Below, in pieces: positions 17,980 through 28,133 of a stretch of 44,658 nt of DNA. This stretch comes from Prochlorococcus sp. AG-402-G19 (GTDB lineage Bacteria; Cyanobacteriota; Cyanobacteriia; PCC-6307; Cyanobiaceae). Both the position numbers and the translations under genes were made by a program. Numbering within the stretch: position 1 is the stretch's first letter; every line of letters begins with the position of its first letter. The DNA lies in assembly GCA_003279455.1 (NCBI GenBank), contig QCHU01000008.1, positions 1-44,658 of the forward strand, written 5' to 3'. Under the pieces are notes generated by a model, which saw only the letters and a program-made list of their open reading frames with translations, did not search any database and was not told where the DNA came from.

Positions 17980-19071
17980 TTAAGGCGGTAGTTCTGGGAA
18001 ACCGAATCCCATTTGAAGGCGAAATCTTTGGAGGGATAAGCTCAGCAAAGTTAAAGCAATTATCACGATAATCCCAATTGAAATTTGGTTCCATTCCCAA
18101 TTTGAAATCTCCAGTTGGTTAATCTTTCCAATCTCAAGAGGAAAAAATGCTGAACCTTCTTTAAAAGTAAGTTCAAGAGGTTTGGTTCTGAAATTATTTT
18201 TATTACCAACGTCGTGAATGATTATGTTTATTTTTAATCCAGGAATTTTTGGAATTCCTTTCAAATTAATATAAATTTTAAAATTTTGACTTGTGCCAAT
18301 GAACCAGTTTTTATTATTAATGATTATTTCAGGTTTATTTATATTGAACCCGCTAGTTTTCGCAGCTGCTGAAGCTATTTGCTGTAGTAATTTATTTGCT
18401 TCTTCAAAACGAATAGTTGGTGATTCAAAATGCTGCGTTCCTTCGTTGGTTTCGAGTCTTAATATGCTATTTTTATTACTAAGATTATCTTCAAATTCCA
18501 TCTGCCATGGAATTAATTTGCCAGAATTGCTATCTATATAAAGTGAAAACTTGAGTCGATCAGGACCAGTAATACTCAAATTTGTTGACATATCAACGCA
18601 ACCACTCAGAAGGAAAGTTAATAATAAAATAATTAATAAAGCTGTTATTGAAAATCCAAAGTCTAAGCTTTTCGTTGGACCAGTTGGAGGATGGTAAATT
18701 CTCTCCTTCTTTTTTTTCATTCTTTTAAATGACGATTTTAGAGATGGCTCCATCTCTATCTTTGGTATTTTTACCGACCAGTTTGAAGGCCTTGGTAATT
18801 GTGGAGCTTCAAGTATTGATAAAAGCTGTTTGGCTTGTTGACGGACACTTTCTTTTTTATTATGGATTAATGTTTGACAAATATTAATTGCTTTTTGTTC
18901 ATCACCTTTGCCCATGTATGCAGTAACTATAATAAGTCTAAGCTGTCCTCCTATCGCTGTCTCTGCCTTGCATTCTAGGAGTAGAGGGTCAACTATTTTT
19001 ATACAAAAACCATACTCACCTTTATCAAGGGCCGCTTCAGCAGCATTTATAGCTGAAGCTATATCTGGCAT
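17980..19071 (-). CDS. DUF3153 family membrane protein
   Basis: This 363-residue cyanobacterial protein has three parts. A helical, TPR-like N-terminus (about 1-95; repeats of AEAALDKGEYGFCIKI type) is followed by a membrane segment at about 139-158 that ends in a lipobox-like LLSGC. Next comes a beta-rich DUF3153 domain (about 160-320) and a second hydrophobic segment near the C-terminus (about 327-347). The DUF3153 part should lie on the periplasmic or lumenal side; function unknown. Its ATG directly follows the argB stop with no spacer, so translation is probably coupled to argB and DUF2854. The TPR-like reading of the N-terminus is my inference. Confidence 0.8.
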   Translation of the reverse strand: MPDIASAINAAEAALDKGEYGFCIKIVDPLLLECKAETAIGGQLRLIIVTAYMGKGDEQKAINICQTLIHNKKESVRQQAKQLLSILEAPQLPRPSNWSVKIPKIEMEPSLKSSFKRMKKKKERIYHPPTGPTKSLDFGFSITALLIILLLTFLLSGCVDMSTNLSITGPDRLKFSLYIDSNSGKLIPWQMEFEDNLSNKNSILRLETNEGTQHFESPTIRFEEANKLLQQIASAAAKTSGFNINKPEIIINNKNWFIGTSQNFKIYINLKGIPKIPGLKINIIIHDVGNKNNFRTKPLELTFKEGSAFFPLEIGKINQLEISNWEWNQISIGIIVIIALTLLSLSLQRFRLQMGFGFPELPP

Positions 19072-19987
19072 TTAACCTCTACCTATAACCATTGTTCCAA
19101 TACCGGCATCAGTGAAAACTTCTAATAGAAGTGCGTGAGGAGTTCTTCCGTCAATGATATGGGCAGCCTTTACCCCTTGGGCAAGAGAGCGAATACAACA
19201 TTCAACTTTTGGTTTCATACCCGCTTTTACTATCCCTGTATCAATTAATTCTCTTGCCTTAGATAGACGTATCTTTTCTATTAAGGAAGAGGGATCATTT
19301 TCATTCATTAATATGCCAGGAGTATCTGTTAGGAGAATTAATTTTTCTGCACCTAGTGCTGCCGCAAGCTCTCCAGCAACAGTATCAGCATTGATATTGT
19401 GTGATTGACCATCAGAAGAGTTGGCTACACTAGAAATGACTGGGATGTAACCTTCTTCAAGAAGAGGGCTGAGTATCTTTATGTTTACTTTTGCAACTTC
19501 TCCCACACGACCATGACTTCCACCTCCAAGCGTCCTTGCCTCAATAAGTCCGCCATCTATTCCACATAGTCCAACAGCTAAGCTTCCGTGATTGTTGATT
19601 CCACCTACTATCTGCTTATTTACTCTTCCAGCAAGTACCATTTCTACTACATCCATGGTCTTGGTATCAGTAATACGTAAACCATCAAGGAAAACTGGCT
19701 TTATTCCTAATCTTTCCAACCATTGGTTTATTTCTGGCCCCCCCCCCATGAATGACTACTATTTTTACGCCAACAGACGAAAGAAGAGCTAGATCTCTAA
19801 AAACTGCATTCTGAAGTGTTTTATCTGTCATCGCTGAGCCACCATATTTGACTACGATCGTTTTATTTGTAAAACGCTGAATGTAAGGAAGCGCCTCACT
19901 TAAGATAGAGACTCTTATTGAATCTTTGTCTGAAAAAGTTTTATTGAAATTCTTACTGGAGTTAGCTTGTTGCTCTTTTTTATTCAT
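19072..19987 (-). pseudogene. argB: Acetylglutamate kinase, frame interrupted by one extra G in a G-tract
   Basis: ArgB phosphorylates N-acetylglutamate, the second and PII-controlled step of arginine synthesis. Two frames together give a complete enzyme of about 304 residues: the first (19987 to about 19739) carries [12 protein letters not shown] and ends in IVVIHGGG; the second (to 19072) resumes at [21 protein letters not shown] and runs through GVDG-type and nucleotide-binding segments to the usual C-terminus. The join is a run of ten G on the coding strand (19738-19747). Nine would keep the frame. Everything else is intact, so I expect a sequencing or assembly error, or slippage, rather than real decay. 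Its 5' end overlaps DUF2854 by 8 bases and its stop abuts DUF3153. Confidence 0.9.
19738..19747. repeat. Ten-base C/G homopolymer inside argB
   Basis: Ten consecutive C on the plus strand encode the glycine triplet of the ArgB HGGGP motif. The number is one more than the reading frame needs. It stands out in an AT-rich window. Confidence 0.95.
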
Positions 19988-20543
19988 TTTCTTTTGGATT
20001 TTCTTCTTGTTTTTGCGGAAGTAGAGTTAAATCTAATTCACCGGGTGTGGGGCAAAATAGTTCAGCGCGCAAACCTTTAGCAAAGAATCTTCCTAAACGT
20101 TCTTTTTGAGCATTCCATCTCTCCAAAGAAACAGCAGCCATTTCAAATCTCATTCGTATTCCATAATTACCATCTTGAACCAATTCTTCTACTTCTTTAA
20201 GCTGGGGAGGAGTGTCTATATCCCAAAGCTTTAATACTCTTAGAGATGCTTCAAGCTGGCAAGATTGACCATAGCGCCATCTGGTTACATCTTTAATTAG
20301 TTTTCCAAGCTCTTCAGGCGCTTTGTTTCTCTCTGATTCAAACTTAGTTGCAGGAACTACTCTTAGGGCAGGCGGAACTTCCGTGGTTTTTAGGGATATA
20401 CCTATCAGGAATATAGGTACTCCATAAAAAAAAGTTGGAACACTGAGATTTGTTGCATCAGTGAAATAGGCTGTTAGTCCAATTAGAGAAAGGGATGCTC
20501 CACCTATCGTGATGAGGCTTGCTGGTGAAAGAAGTTTATTCAT
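19980..20543 (-). CDS. DUF2854 family membrane protein
   Basis: This protein belongs to a family found in cyanobacteria and plastids (DUF2854) with no assigned function. From the ATG at 20543 it has 187 residues; a TTG at 20573 would add ten charged residues and seems less likely. Two hydrophobic segments near the N-terminus ([19 protein letters not shown], then [14 protein letters not shown]) form a membrane hairpin, followed by a soluble domain of about 120 residues with a [13 protein letters not shown] stretch. It overlaps argB by 8 bases (the argB ATG is inside its last codons), so the two are translationally coupled. Confidence 0.82.
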   Translation of the reverse strand: MNKLLSPASLITIGGASLSLIGLTAYFTDATNLSVPTFFYGVPIFLIGISLKTTEVPPALRVVPATKFESERNKAPEELGKLIKDVTRWRYGQSCQLEASLRVLKLWDIDTPPQLKEVEELVQDGNYGIRMRFEMAAVSLERWNAQKERLGRFFAKGLRAELFCPTPGELDLTLLPQKQEENPKENE

Positions 20544-20596
20544 GAGTTTGATTTTGGCTAAAATCTTGGTCAAATGGGTTTTCGGGAGACAGTCTC

Positions 20597-20788
20597 ATGG
20601 CCTCACATCAAAAACAATTTTCTGAATTAACTGAACTTGTTGAAAAACTAAACAAGGACAGAGCGTGGATCCTTGAACAATTAGATAGAGGTAATTGGCC
20701 TGAATTTAGACCTGATCTGGCTGCTTTAGAGAGAGAATTAGGTCAGCTCCTAACTAGAGCTACAGAATACATTGAAGAAAATTGTTGA
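20597..20788 (+). CDS. Small conserved hypothetical protein (63 aa)
   Basis: I do not recognise this family. The protein is soluble and probably all helical: an amphipathic start (KQFSELTELVEKLNKDRAWI), a DRGNWPEFRPDLAAL turn, and a second helix (ERELGQLLTRATEYIEE). Gln/Glu/Leu spacing suggests a short coiled coil or helical hairpin. ATG start, normal codon use, tail-to-tail with ssb (7-base gap) and divergent from DUF2854. Confidence 0.68.
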   Translation: MASHQKQFSELTELVEKLNKDRAWILEQLDRGNWPEFRPDLAALERELGQLLTRATEYIEENC

Positions 20789-20795
20789 TTTTTTT

Positions 20796-21233
20796 TTAGA
20801 ATGGTATGTCATCAGTATCAGGTACTAAAGGCGAGCTGTCCCATCTGACCCCTTCGTTATTTAATGAATTTGCGGAATCGCTTTTTAGGTTTTGTTGAGT
20901 TTCAGAAGGTATTCTTGAAACATTCGTACTAGAAGAAAAAGGATGAATTCTCGAAAGAGTGAATTCAGCTCGTTTCTCTTTAGTTCCATCCGGTCGAGGA
21001 ACAGTATTCATTCTTAAGCGTCCTTCTATTACTAATCTAGAATTGACTTGAACTGTACTTTGAAGTTCTTCTGCTAATTTTCCCCAGCCAACTACTTTTA
21101 TTGCGCAGGCAGGGTCGTCAGCACGGAGACTGTCAAATTCAACCTCTACCTCAGCTAGCGGAGTTTTGTTGTCTTGGGTAAAACGAACAGTTGGGGCCTT
21201 CTTTACTTGGACCTCTAGCATGCAATGGTTCAT
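20796..21233 (-). CDS. ssb: Single-stranded DNA-binding protein
   Basis: This is an OB-fold protein of 145 residues. The core spans about 1-105 with the strand pattern VRFTQDNKTPLAEVEVEF, then CAIKVVGWGKLAEELQ, then SRLVIEGRLRMNTV. A low-complexity linker and the acidic C-terminal tip DTDDIPF follow. That tip is the docking site for PriA, RecO and other partners, so this is a genuine SSB and not merely an OB-fold relative. The start may be the first ATG (21233) or the Met at residue 5. PriA lies 3 kb away in the same window. Confidence 0.92.
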   Translation of the reverse strand: MNHCMLEVQVKKAPTVRFTQDNKTPLAEVEVEFDSLRADDPACAIKVVGWGKLAEELQSTVQVNSRLVIEGRLRMNTVPRPDGTKEKRAEFTLSRIHPFSSSTNVSRIPSETQQNLKSDSANSLNNEGVRWDSSPLVPDTDDIPF

Positions 21234-21263
21234 TTTTTTCTTTAGCTATTGTGGTTTATCTTG

Positions 21264-22073
21264 ATGGATATAAGGGAAAAATGCCAGCCACATCTTTGGT
21301 TGTTAACAGGGACAGTTGAAGGTCATGTTTTTGCTAGGTCTTTATTGAAAGAAGGCTGGAAGATTACTGTGAGTGTTGTTTCAGATAGAGCCTCAATTCC
21401 CTATGAAAAATTAAACTTAGAGAAAATATTAGTTGGCGCCTTAACTACCGAGGAAGAGCTCCGGGAGGTCATTTTAAGGGCAAGAATTAATCACAGTGGA
21501 TTTGATTGTGTCATTGATCTAACTCATCCATTTGCTATAAACATTACAGGGGCAATCTCAAAAGTTTGTAGAGAACTAGGTCAACCTTTTATAAGGTATG
21601 AAAGACCTGTTGATAATATTTCAAATGCATTTTTAATAAAAAAATTTAGTGATTTGGAAAAATATGATCTAACTAATAAATCTATTTTGCTCGCTGTAGG
21701 CGTGAGACATCTTAAGGATGCACTAACTTTTGCAAGAAATTCAGGTGCTGAGGTTTATGCAAGAGTTTTAGCTAACCCAGAAAGTATGAAAATGACTTTG
21801 TCTTCGTCAATTCCAAAAGCAAATTTTGCGGTATTAAATCCTTCAGTCTCTAGCAATGGGAAAATCGAAAAAGCCCTTATTAGGAAATGGAATATTGATG
21901 GAGTTATTTGTAGGCAATCAGGAGGAAGAAATGAAATCTTATGGCACCAAATTTGTTCAAGTATGAGTCTTAATCTATGGTTATTGGAAAGACCTTGTAA
22001 ATTAAAACATATTAATCCAATAGATAGTTATGAAAAATTAACTAAAAGATTGAAATCTATTAATATGGAATAA
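21264..22073 (+). CDS. cobK: Precorrin-6A reductase
   Basis: CobK reduces precorrin-6A (or cobalt-precorrin-6A) with NADPH in corrin-ring synthesis. The N-terminal nucleotide-binding strand and loop (LWLLTGTVEGHVFARSLL), the family motif IDLTHPFAINIT (about 90-101 from this start) and the C-terminal CRQSGGRNE segment are visible. I chose ATG at 21264; a TTG 15 bases upstream in frame is less likely. About 269 residues, normal length. It is followed after 15 bases by cutA. cobO, also a cobalamin gene, is at 39853. Confidence 0.9.
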   Translation: MDIREKCQPHLWLLTGTVEGHVFARSLLKEGWKITVSVVSDRASIPYEKLNLEKILVGALTTEEELREVILRARINHSGFDCVIDLTHPFAINITGAISKVCRELGQPFIRYERPVDNISNAFLIKKFSDLEKYDLTNKSILLAVGVRHLKDALTFARNSGAEVYARVLANPESMKMTLSSSIPKANFAVLNPSVSSNGKIEKALIRKWNIDGVICRQSGGRNEILWHQICSSMSLNLWLLERPCKLKHINPIDSYEKLTKRLKSINME

Positions 22074-22088
22074 GAAGAATTAAACATC

Positions 22089-22412
22089 ATGCCTTTATCT
22101 AGTTTTAATCAAGAAATTTATTTAATTATAACCACTGAGGCAGATAAAAAAAATGCATCTAAATTAGCTAATTTACTCTTGAGCGAGAAATTAATACCTT
22201 GTGTAACTTTTAAAAATATTGAATCACATTTTTGGTGGGATGGTGATATAAATCAATCAAATGAAGTGCAATTAATGATTAAGTGTAGAGAGGAAAATTT
22301 AACTAAAGTTTGTGATAAGATCAGTGATTTTCATAGTTATAAGGTACCAGAAATAATTTATTTTCCTGTTTCAGTTAATAGGAAATACTATAATTGGGTG
22401 AATTCTATTTGA
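22089..22412 (+). CDS. cutA: CutA1 divalent-cation tolerance family protein
   Basis: This is a 107-residue trimeric ferredoxin-fold protein, PII-like in shape. Family landmarks: TTEADKKNASKLANLLLSEKLIPCV at the N-terminus (helix 1 and the conserved Cys), SHFWWDGDINQSNEVQLMIK (Trp and Glu positions), and HSYKVPEIIYFPV near the end. Linked to copper and other divalent-metal tolerance in E. coli; its molecular role is unsettled. It lies 15 bases after cobK, so co-transcription is likely, and converges on the adenosine kinase gene. Confidence 0.93.
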   Translation: MPLSSFNQEIYLIITTEADKKNASKLANLLLSEKLIPCVTFKNIESHFWWDGDINQSNEVQLMIKCREENLTKVCDKISDFHSYKVPEIIYFPVSVNRKYYNWVNSI

Positions 22413-22423
22413 GTTTTAAATGT

Positions 22424-23431
22424 TTATTTTTCTAGATGTGAACTAACCAATCTTAAAAGATTAGTATTTGATCGAGACCCTAATTGTGTAACTATATTTC
22501 CTGCACAAATAGATCCGATTTTTGCGGATATTTCTGGCTTTAGACCATCTGCAAGCCCTTTTAAGAAACCTCCAGCATAAAGATCTCCAGCACCAGTGGT
22601 ATCAATAGCCTTTCCAAAAATGAAAGGATCTATATTTCTTTCTTTGCCATTTGAAATTAGAATTGATCCTTTCTTTCCAATTGTGATTGCCGCAAGATTA
22701 CATTTCTTTTTCAATTTTTCAATTGCTGCATTTAAAGAAGATGTTTTATATAAAGTTTTTATTTCATCTTCGTTGGCAAATAAAATATCTATATAGTCTG
22801 CAACTAGTTTTAAAAAGCTTTCGCGGTGTCTATTTACACAAAATGAATCAGAAAGGGATAAGGCAACTTTCCGACCTGAATTTTTAGCTATTTCTGCGGC
22901 TTTGATAAACGCGCTTTTGGCCGCTGGGTTGTCCCAAAGGTATCCCTCTAAATATAGTATTTTTGCCTTCTTAACTGCTGAGAGATCGAGATCCATAGGT
23001 TCTAATAAAACTGATGCGCCCAGATAGGTGCACATGGTTCTTTGAGCATCGGGAGTGATGAAAATAATGCACCTTGCAGTAGAAGGACCAATAGATGATG
23101 TAGGTGTTTTGAAAATGGTCCCAGTCTTTGAGATCTCTTCCGTAAAGATTTCTCCAAGTTTGTCATCTCTGACCCTTCCTATGAAGGCTGCCTTCCCCCC
23201 TAATTGGGCTATGCATGCTAATGAATTTGCAACCGAGCCTCCTGATCTCTGAATTCTATTAGTAGTCATTTCATAAAGTTCTTCAGCTTTATTTTCATCA
23301 ATCAAGGTCATTGAACCTTTTTTGAGAGATAGTTTTTCAAGGAGAGAATCATCTGTAGTTGTTAATACGTCTACAATTGCATTCCCAATACCTACTATGT
23401 CAAGAGAAGGATTATTTGTATTATTAGTCAT
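22424..23431 (-). CDS. PfkB-family sugar kinase, probably adenosine kinase
   Basis: This is a 335-residue ribokinase-fold enzyme from the ATG at 23431 (a TTG three bases upstream would add one residue). The N-terminal VGIGNAIVDVL, the RSGGSVANSLACIAQLGG substrate loop (PfkB signature 1 region), and signature 2 with the catalytic Asp in DTTGAGDLYAGGFLKG are clear. The overall sequence is closest in my memory to adenosine-kinase-like members. Its position 38 bases after purA on the same strand fits purine metabolism. Another sugar or nucleoside substrate is possible. Confidence 0.85.
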   Translation of the reverse strand: MTNNTNNPSLDIVGIGNAIVDVLTTTDDSLLEKLSLKKGSMTLIDENKAEELYEMTTNRIQRSGGSVANSLACIAQLGGKAAFIGRVRDDKLGEIFTEEISKTGTIFKTPTSSIGPSTARCIIFITPDAQRTMCTYLGASVLLEPMDLDLSAVKKAKILYLEGYLWDNPAAKSAFIKAAEIAKNSGRKVALSLSDSFCVNRHRESFLKLVADYIDILFANEDEIKTLYKTSSLNAAIEKLKKKCNLAAITIGKKGSILISNGKERNIDPFIFGKAIDTTGAGDLYAGGFLKGLADGLKPEISAKIGSICAGNIVTQLGSRSNTNLLRLVSSHLEK

Positions 23432-23472
23432 CAAGTAAATTCGAAAATCATAAGTACATCGAGGCTCGCTCC

Positions 23473-24855
<1,383 letters not shown>

Positions 24856-24881
24856 TCAAAGAAATGAATTAAAGATTATCT

Positions 24882-25316
24882 TTAATCTTCTCTACCTGCC
24901 AATTTTTCTGCTTTAGAAAGCTCTTGATTTAATCTTTCTTTGAGCTTTTCTGGTACTGGTCTATTCGCGAAAGTTTTGTAATGACCTGATAACGCATTTA
25001 ACGCAGTTTGCATTGTTGTGAAGGTCGTGGAGGTATTTACTTGAGACCGATTCCTATATCTTGAAATGTAATCGCTTATTAGAAAAACAGCTTCTTTTTC
25101 TTCCTCTGATAGGCCTTTATCTTCTTTTGGTAAAGTTATGGTCTCCTTTAGGACTGAAGAGACTGAAATAGTGTCTTTAGTAAAATCGCCAGTCATAAGT
25201 GTTTTAGCTGCATTTACTTCTGAAGCAAATTGGAAGAATATGAGGCAGAAGCTAAGGCAGATAGCCAAAGCTGCCCTCACCAACCTGATGGAGAGCTGAT
25301 GAAAGGCAGAAATCAT
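24882..25316 (-). CDS. psb27: Photosystem II assembly factor Psb27
   Basis: Psb27 binds CP43 on the lumenal side during photosystem II assembly and repair. The 144-residue precursor has an N-terminal signal peptide (charged to about residue 14, hydrophobic about 15-30) with a probable cleavage after ASEVNA. The mature four-helix protein contains the typical LSEEEKEAVFLISDYISRYRN and TTFTTMQTALNALSGHY segments. In Synechocystis Psb27 is a lipoprotein; here no cysteine stands at the cleavage point (only C20 and C24 in the signal core), so it is probably not lipidated. It is 46 bases after proS, a neighbourhood I associate with cyanobacteria generally. Confidence 0.93.
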   Translation of the reverse strand: MISAFHQLSIRLVRAALAICLSFCLIFFQFASEVNAAKTLMTGDFTKDTISVSSVLKETITLPKEDKGLSEEEKEAVFLISDYISRYRNRSQVNTSTTFTTMQTALNALSGHYKTFANRPVPEKLKERLNQELSKAEKLAGRED

Positions 25317-25337
25317 TTTTTTTTTGCAGTTAATTAA

Positions 25338-25349
25338 GACTCTAGAGTC
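25338..25349. repeat. 12-base perfect palindrome between proS and psb27
   Basis: GACTCTAGAGTC is a perfect dyad located 21 bases upstream of the psb27 start codon and 13 bases past the proS stop. It could be an operator half-site pair or a weak transcript hairpin, but there is no loop and no T-run, so it is not a terminator. Confidence 0.4.
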
Positions 25350-25362
25350 CTATGGGCTCAAT

Positions 25363-27153
25363 TTATAGTTTTTCAGTATTTAATTCTTCAGAAAGTTTTT
25401 TTAAAACCGAGTTTAAATCTAATGACTCTGTAGCTTTAGTTCTTCTATTATGTAATTCGACTATTCCAGAACAGGCCTCTCTGCCAACAACAATTCTCCA
25501 TGGGATGCCTATAAGGTCTGCATCTTTAAACTTTATTCCAGCTCTCTCGTCCCTATCGTCAAGTAAAGCATCAACTCTATTTTTTATTAATTTTTGATAG
25601 ATATCTTCTGCTAAATATGTTTGTTCAGAATTTTTCATGTTGGCAATAATAATTATTACTTCAAATGGGGCAATTGATACTGGCCAAATAATACCTGAAG
25701 CATCGTGATTTTGCTCTACTGCAGCTTGAGCTAATCTGGATATACCAATTCCATAGCACCCCATCCAAAAGTGGTCTTCTATACCTTCATCATTAGTAAA
25801 AGTGGCATTTAATGATTTTGAATACTTTTTCCCTAATTGAAATATATGGCCTATTTCTATGCCTCTACATTCTTTTAATGTTTGTGTTTTGTCGTGGATA
25901 CAAATGTCTCCAGGTTTAGCTTTTCTTATTTCACATACTAGCTGTTGAGTATTGATTAAATCCCAGTTGCAAAATATTTTATGTTCGTCCTTGATATTAT
26001 TTCCACATATGAAACTTTTGAGATCTTTTGCAGAATTGTCAGAAATTCTTATGAATTTTCTTTCCCATTCTTTGGCTTTTGATAATAAATTATCACTAAG
26101 ATCAGGGCCTATAAAGCCAAATGGAATATTAGTTATACCTTGGTTTTGTATATCTTCATTAGAAATGATTTTAATATCAAGTACATTTTGTTTTAAGTTG
26201 TGAGATATTTCATTTAAAAGCTTAATATCATTTATTTCTTGATCCCCCCTGATACTTACTAGCACTGGGTATTTTTTTTCATCATCACATGTTGCTAGAT
26301 AAACTAATACTTTTACAATTTGACTTGGGTGGAAATTATTATGGTTGCATAATTCCTCTATAGTTTTTTGATTAGGGGTCTTAATTATAGATGATTTATT
26401 TGGTTCTAATAATTCTCCTTTTTCGATAATGGATACAGCTTTTTCTTGATTGGCCCCATATTTACCATCAGAACTTATTAAAATTAAATCCTCTCCAGAT
26501 TCAGCTGTGACCATGAATTCTTGAGATGCTGCACCTCCAATAGCCCCACTATCTGCATCGACACAAACAAAATCTAGACCACATTTAGTAAATATATTTT
26601 GATAGGCATTTCTCATCTCTGAATAAGTTGATTGAAGATCACTCTCATTCGCATGAAAAGAATAAGCATCCTTCATGATGAATTCTCTACTTCTCATCAA
26701 TCCAAATCTTGGCCTTATTTCATCTCTGAATTTTGTTTGAATCTGGAATATGTTTATTGGTAGCTGTTTGTAGGAGTGAATAGTTTGAGAAATTATTTGA
26801 GTAATTACTTCTTCATGAGTTGGTCCCAGCCCTAATTCTTTGCCTTGTCTATCTTTAAGGCTAAACATAATACCTTCTCCTTCTGTATATGATTTCCACC
26901 TTCCGCTTTTTTCCCATATTTCTGAAGGCTGAAGTTGAGGGAGAAGAGCTTGAAGACAACCTTTCGCTGATAACTCTTCTTCAACAATGAGGTTTATTTT
27001 TTTTATAACCTTCCAAAGTAATGGCATGTAAGCATAAATACCCCCAGCCAAGCGTTTAATAAAACCGCCTCTTATCAATAACTGATGTGAGATTATATCG
27101 GCTTCAGCAGGGACGTCTCTGAGAGTGATCAGCATTAGGCGGGAGACGCGCAT
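25363..27153 (-). CDS. proS: Prolyl-tRNA synthetase
   Basis: This is a 596-residue bacterial-type class II synthetase. Motif 1 region LLIRGGFIKRLAGGIYAYMPL, the GPTHEEVITQII segment, motif 2 (FRDEIRPRFGLMRSREFIMKDAYSF in pieces, with the catalytic Arg), the YbaK-like editing insertion between motifs 2 and 3 (about 220-390), motif 3 CYGIGISRLAQA and the anticodon domain are all visible in order. The ATG at 27153 fits. It heads the minus-strand series with psb27 and purA. Divergent from the HTH gene at 27326. Confidence 0.96.
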   Translation of the reverse strand: MRVSRLMLITLRDVPAEADIISHQLLIRGGFIKRLAGGIYAYMPLLWKVIKKINLIVEEELSAKGCLQALLPQLQPSEIWEKSGRWKSYTEGEGIMFSLKDRQGKELGLGPTHEEVITQIISQTIHSYKQLPINIFQIQTKFRDEIRPRFGLMRSREFIMKDAYSFHANESDLQSTYSEMRNAYQNIFTKCGLDFVCVDADSGAIGGAASQEFMVTAESGEDLILISSDGKYGANQEKAVSIIEKGELLEPNKSSIIKTPNQKTIEELCNHNNFHPSQIVKVLVYLATCDDEKKYPVLVSIRGDQEINDIKLLNEISHNLKQNVLDIKIISNEDIQNQGITNIPFGFIGPDLSDNLLSKAKEWERKFIRISDNSAKDLKSFICGNNIKDEHKIFCNWDLINTQQLVCEIRKAKPGDICIHDKTQTLKECRGIEIGHIFQLGKKYSKSLNATFTNDEGIEDHFWMGCYGIGISRLAQAAVEQNHDASGIIWPVSIAPFEVIIIIANMKNSEQTYLAEDIYQKLIKNRVDALLDDRDERAGIKFKDADLIGIPWRIVVGREACSGIVELHNRRTKATESLDLNSVLKKLSEELNTEKL

Positions 27154-27325
27154 GAGCCTAAAATTTAAATCTTTATGAGATTAGTACTTTGAGCGATGGC
27201 CGTAAGAATATCAATATTGATTGTGCGGGAATCATGTTGTTTTTTTAAAGTGTCCAAATGTACATGGTGTTAATTTGATTCATCTGCTAACTTCCTCTCA
27301 TGCTTTTAGGAAGTTTTCTTTCGCA

Positions 27326-27790
27326 ATGTTTAACGGGTCAGTACATTCAGAAGCAAATGGAAGATCGGAGGAGCCTTTAGGTAAAGGATTTAATACAGCT
27401 CCTATTCCAAGAAGTGATTCATTATTGACTATTGATGAAGTGCAGAAAACATTAAATAGATCTAGAGCTTCTGTATATAGATATACAAATACTGATACTA
27501 GAAATCTAAACCCTCCATTCAATCCTAGAAAACTAAATACTGAATTTAGAAGTGATCAAAAAGATCAGTTACTTTTTCATCCAAATGAAGTTGCTAGATT
27601 TGCAAAAGATATACTCAGAATTAAAGAAGTCACTGTAGAAATATTTAATTCTCCATCATCTGAAACTCAAAATATTCTAAATGCAATACTTGATGAGTTG
27701 AGATTAATAAGAAATAAACTTGATGGAGAATCTGATAAGAATCATGTTATTCCTAATCATTTGCAGGAAACCGATAGAAAAGCTGCTTAG
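27326..27790 (+). CDS. HTH (MerR/excisionase-type) DNA-binding-like protein
   Basis: I recognise no named family. From the ATG at 27326 the protein has 154 residues; an upstream TTG (27221) would add 35 residues of low plausibility. The centre contains a helix-turn-helix-like segment, LLTIDEVQKTLNRSRASVYRY, as in MerR or excisionase-type proteins, followed by a basic linker and LLFHPNEVARFAKDIL. The C-terminal third is a predicted helix (AILDELRLIRNKLDGES) that could dimerise. Proteins of this type in picocyanobacteria have been called possible resolvases, but no recombinase domain is visible. A transcriptional or nucleoid role is more likely by inference. Confidence 0.68.
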   Translation: MFNGSVHSEANGRSEEPLGKGFNTAPIPRSDSLLTIDEVQKTLNRSRASVYRYTNTDTRNLNPPFNPRKLNTEFRSDQKDQLLFHPNEVARFAKDILRIKEVTVEIFNSPSSETQNILNAILDELRLIRNKLDGESDKNHVIPNHLQETDRKAA

Positions 27791-27800
27791 TTATTCTTAG

Positions 27801-27854
27801 ATGTGGGATAATATTTATATAATTAAAATTATTTTTTAATTTATTTTCTCACAT
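27801..27854 (+). terminator. AT-rich two-stem hairpin after the HTH gene
   Basis: An outer stem (27801-27808 with 27847-27854, one G-U pair) encloses an inner 8-bp AT stem (27821-27828 with 27834-27841). It begins 10 bases after the HTH stop and could form at the 3' end of that transcript. There is no T-run after it, so a protective or attenuating hairpin is as likely as a terminator. Confidence 0.3.
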
Positions 27855-27887
27855 TCTACTAATGGGTTTATCTATTGTTAATTTTAA

Positions 27888-28133
27888 ATGGATTTAAAAC
27901 CACATTTAATTGATAAGCAAACTTCTGAGCTAGATCCTACTTTGCTTAATAAAGAAACAGATGAATTTTCTTCTGATGATGAAGATCCTTATAGTTTTAA
28001 TAGCACCTCAACTTCTTTAATTGGTCTAGCAATAGTATTTGTAATGCTTGGAATACCATTACTTGCTGTAATTAGTGAAAGGCCAGAAACAACGGAAAGC
28101 TTACCGACCTCAATAAATCAAAATGGACCTTAG
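27888..28133 (+). CDS. Small single-pass membrane protein (81 aa)
   Basis: Unrecognised. The N-terminal 40 residues are acidic (SSDDEDPYSF), followed by one clear membrane helix (SLIGLAIVFVMLGIPLLAVI, about 44-63) and a short polar tail. The topology is probably cytoplasmic N-terminus with a short outside tail. The last 11 bases overlap the start of the second pyrophosphatase-like gene, so the two are likely co-translated. Confidence 0.7.
   Translation: MDLKPHLIDKQTSELDPTLLNKETDEFSSDDEDPYSFNSTSTSLIGLAIVFVMLGIPLLAVISERPETTESLPTSINQNGP

Noticed and set aside
19072-19749. Reading the second half of argB as a separate gene starting at an ATG
   Set aside because: That ATG is created by the CATG at the edge of the G-tract and lies inside the conserved HGGGP motif; the kinase would lack its N-terminal ATP-binding part. 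One gene with a frame break fits far better.
27221-27325. N-terminal 35-residue extension of the HTH protein from a TTG
   Set aside because: The extension is Cys/His/Phe-rich and unlike the rest, and a plain ATG at 27326 gives a natural start.
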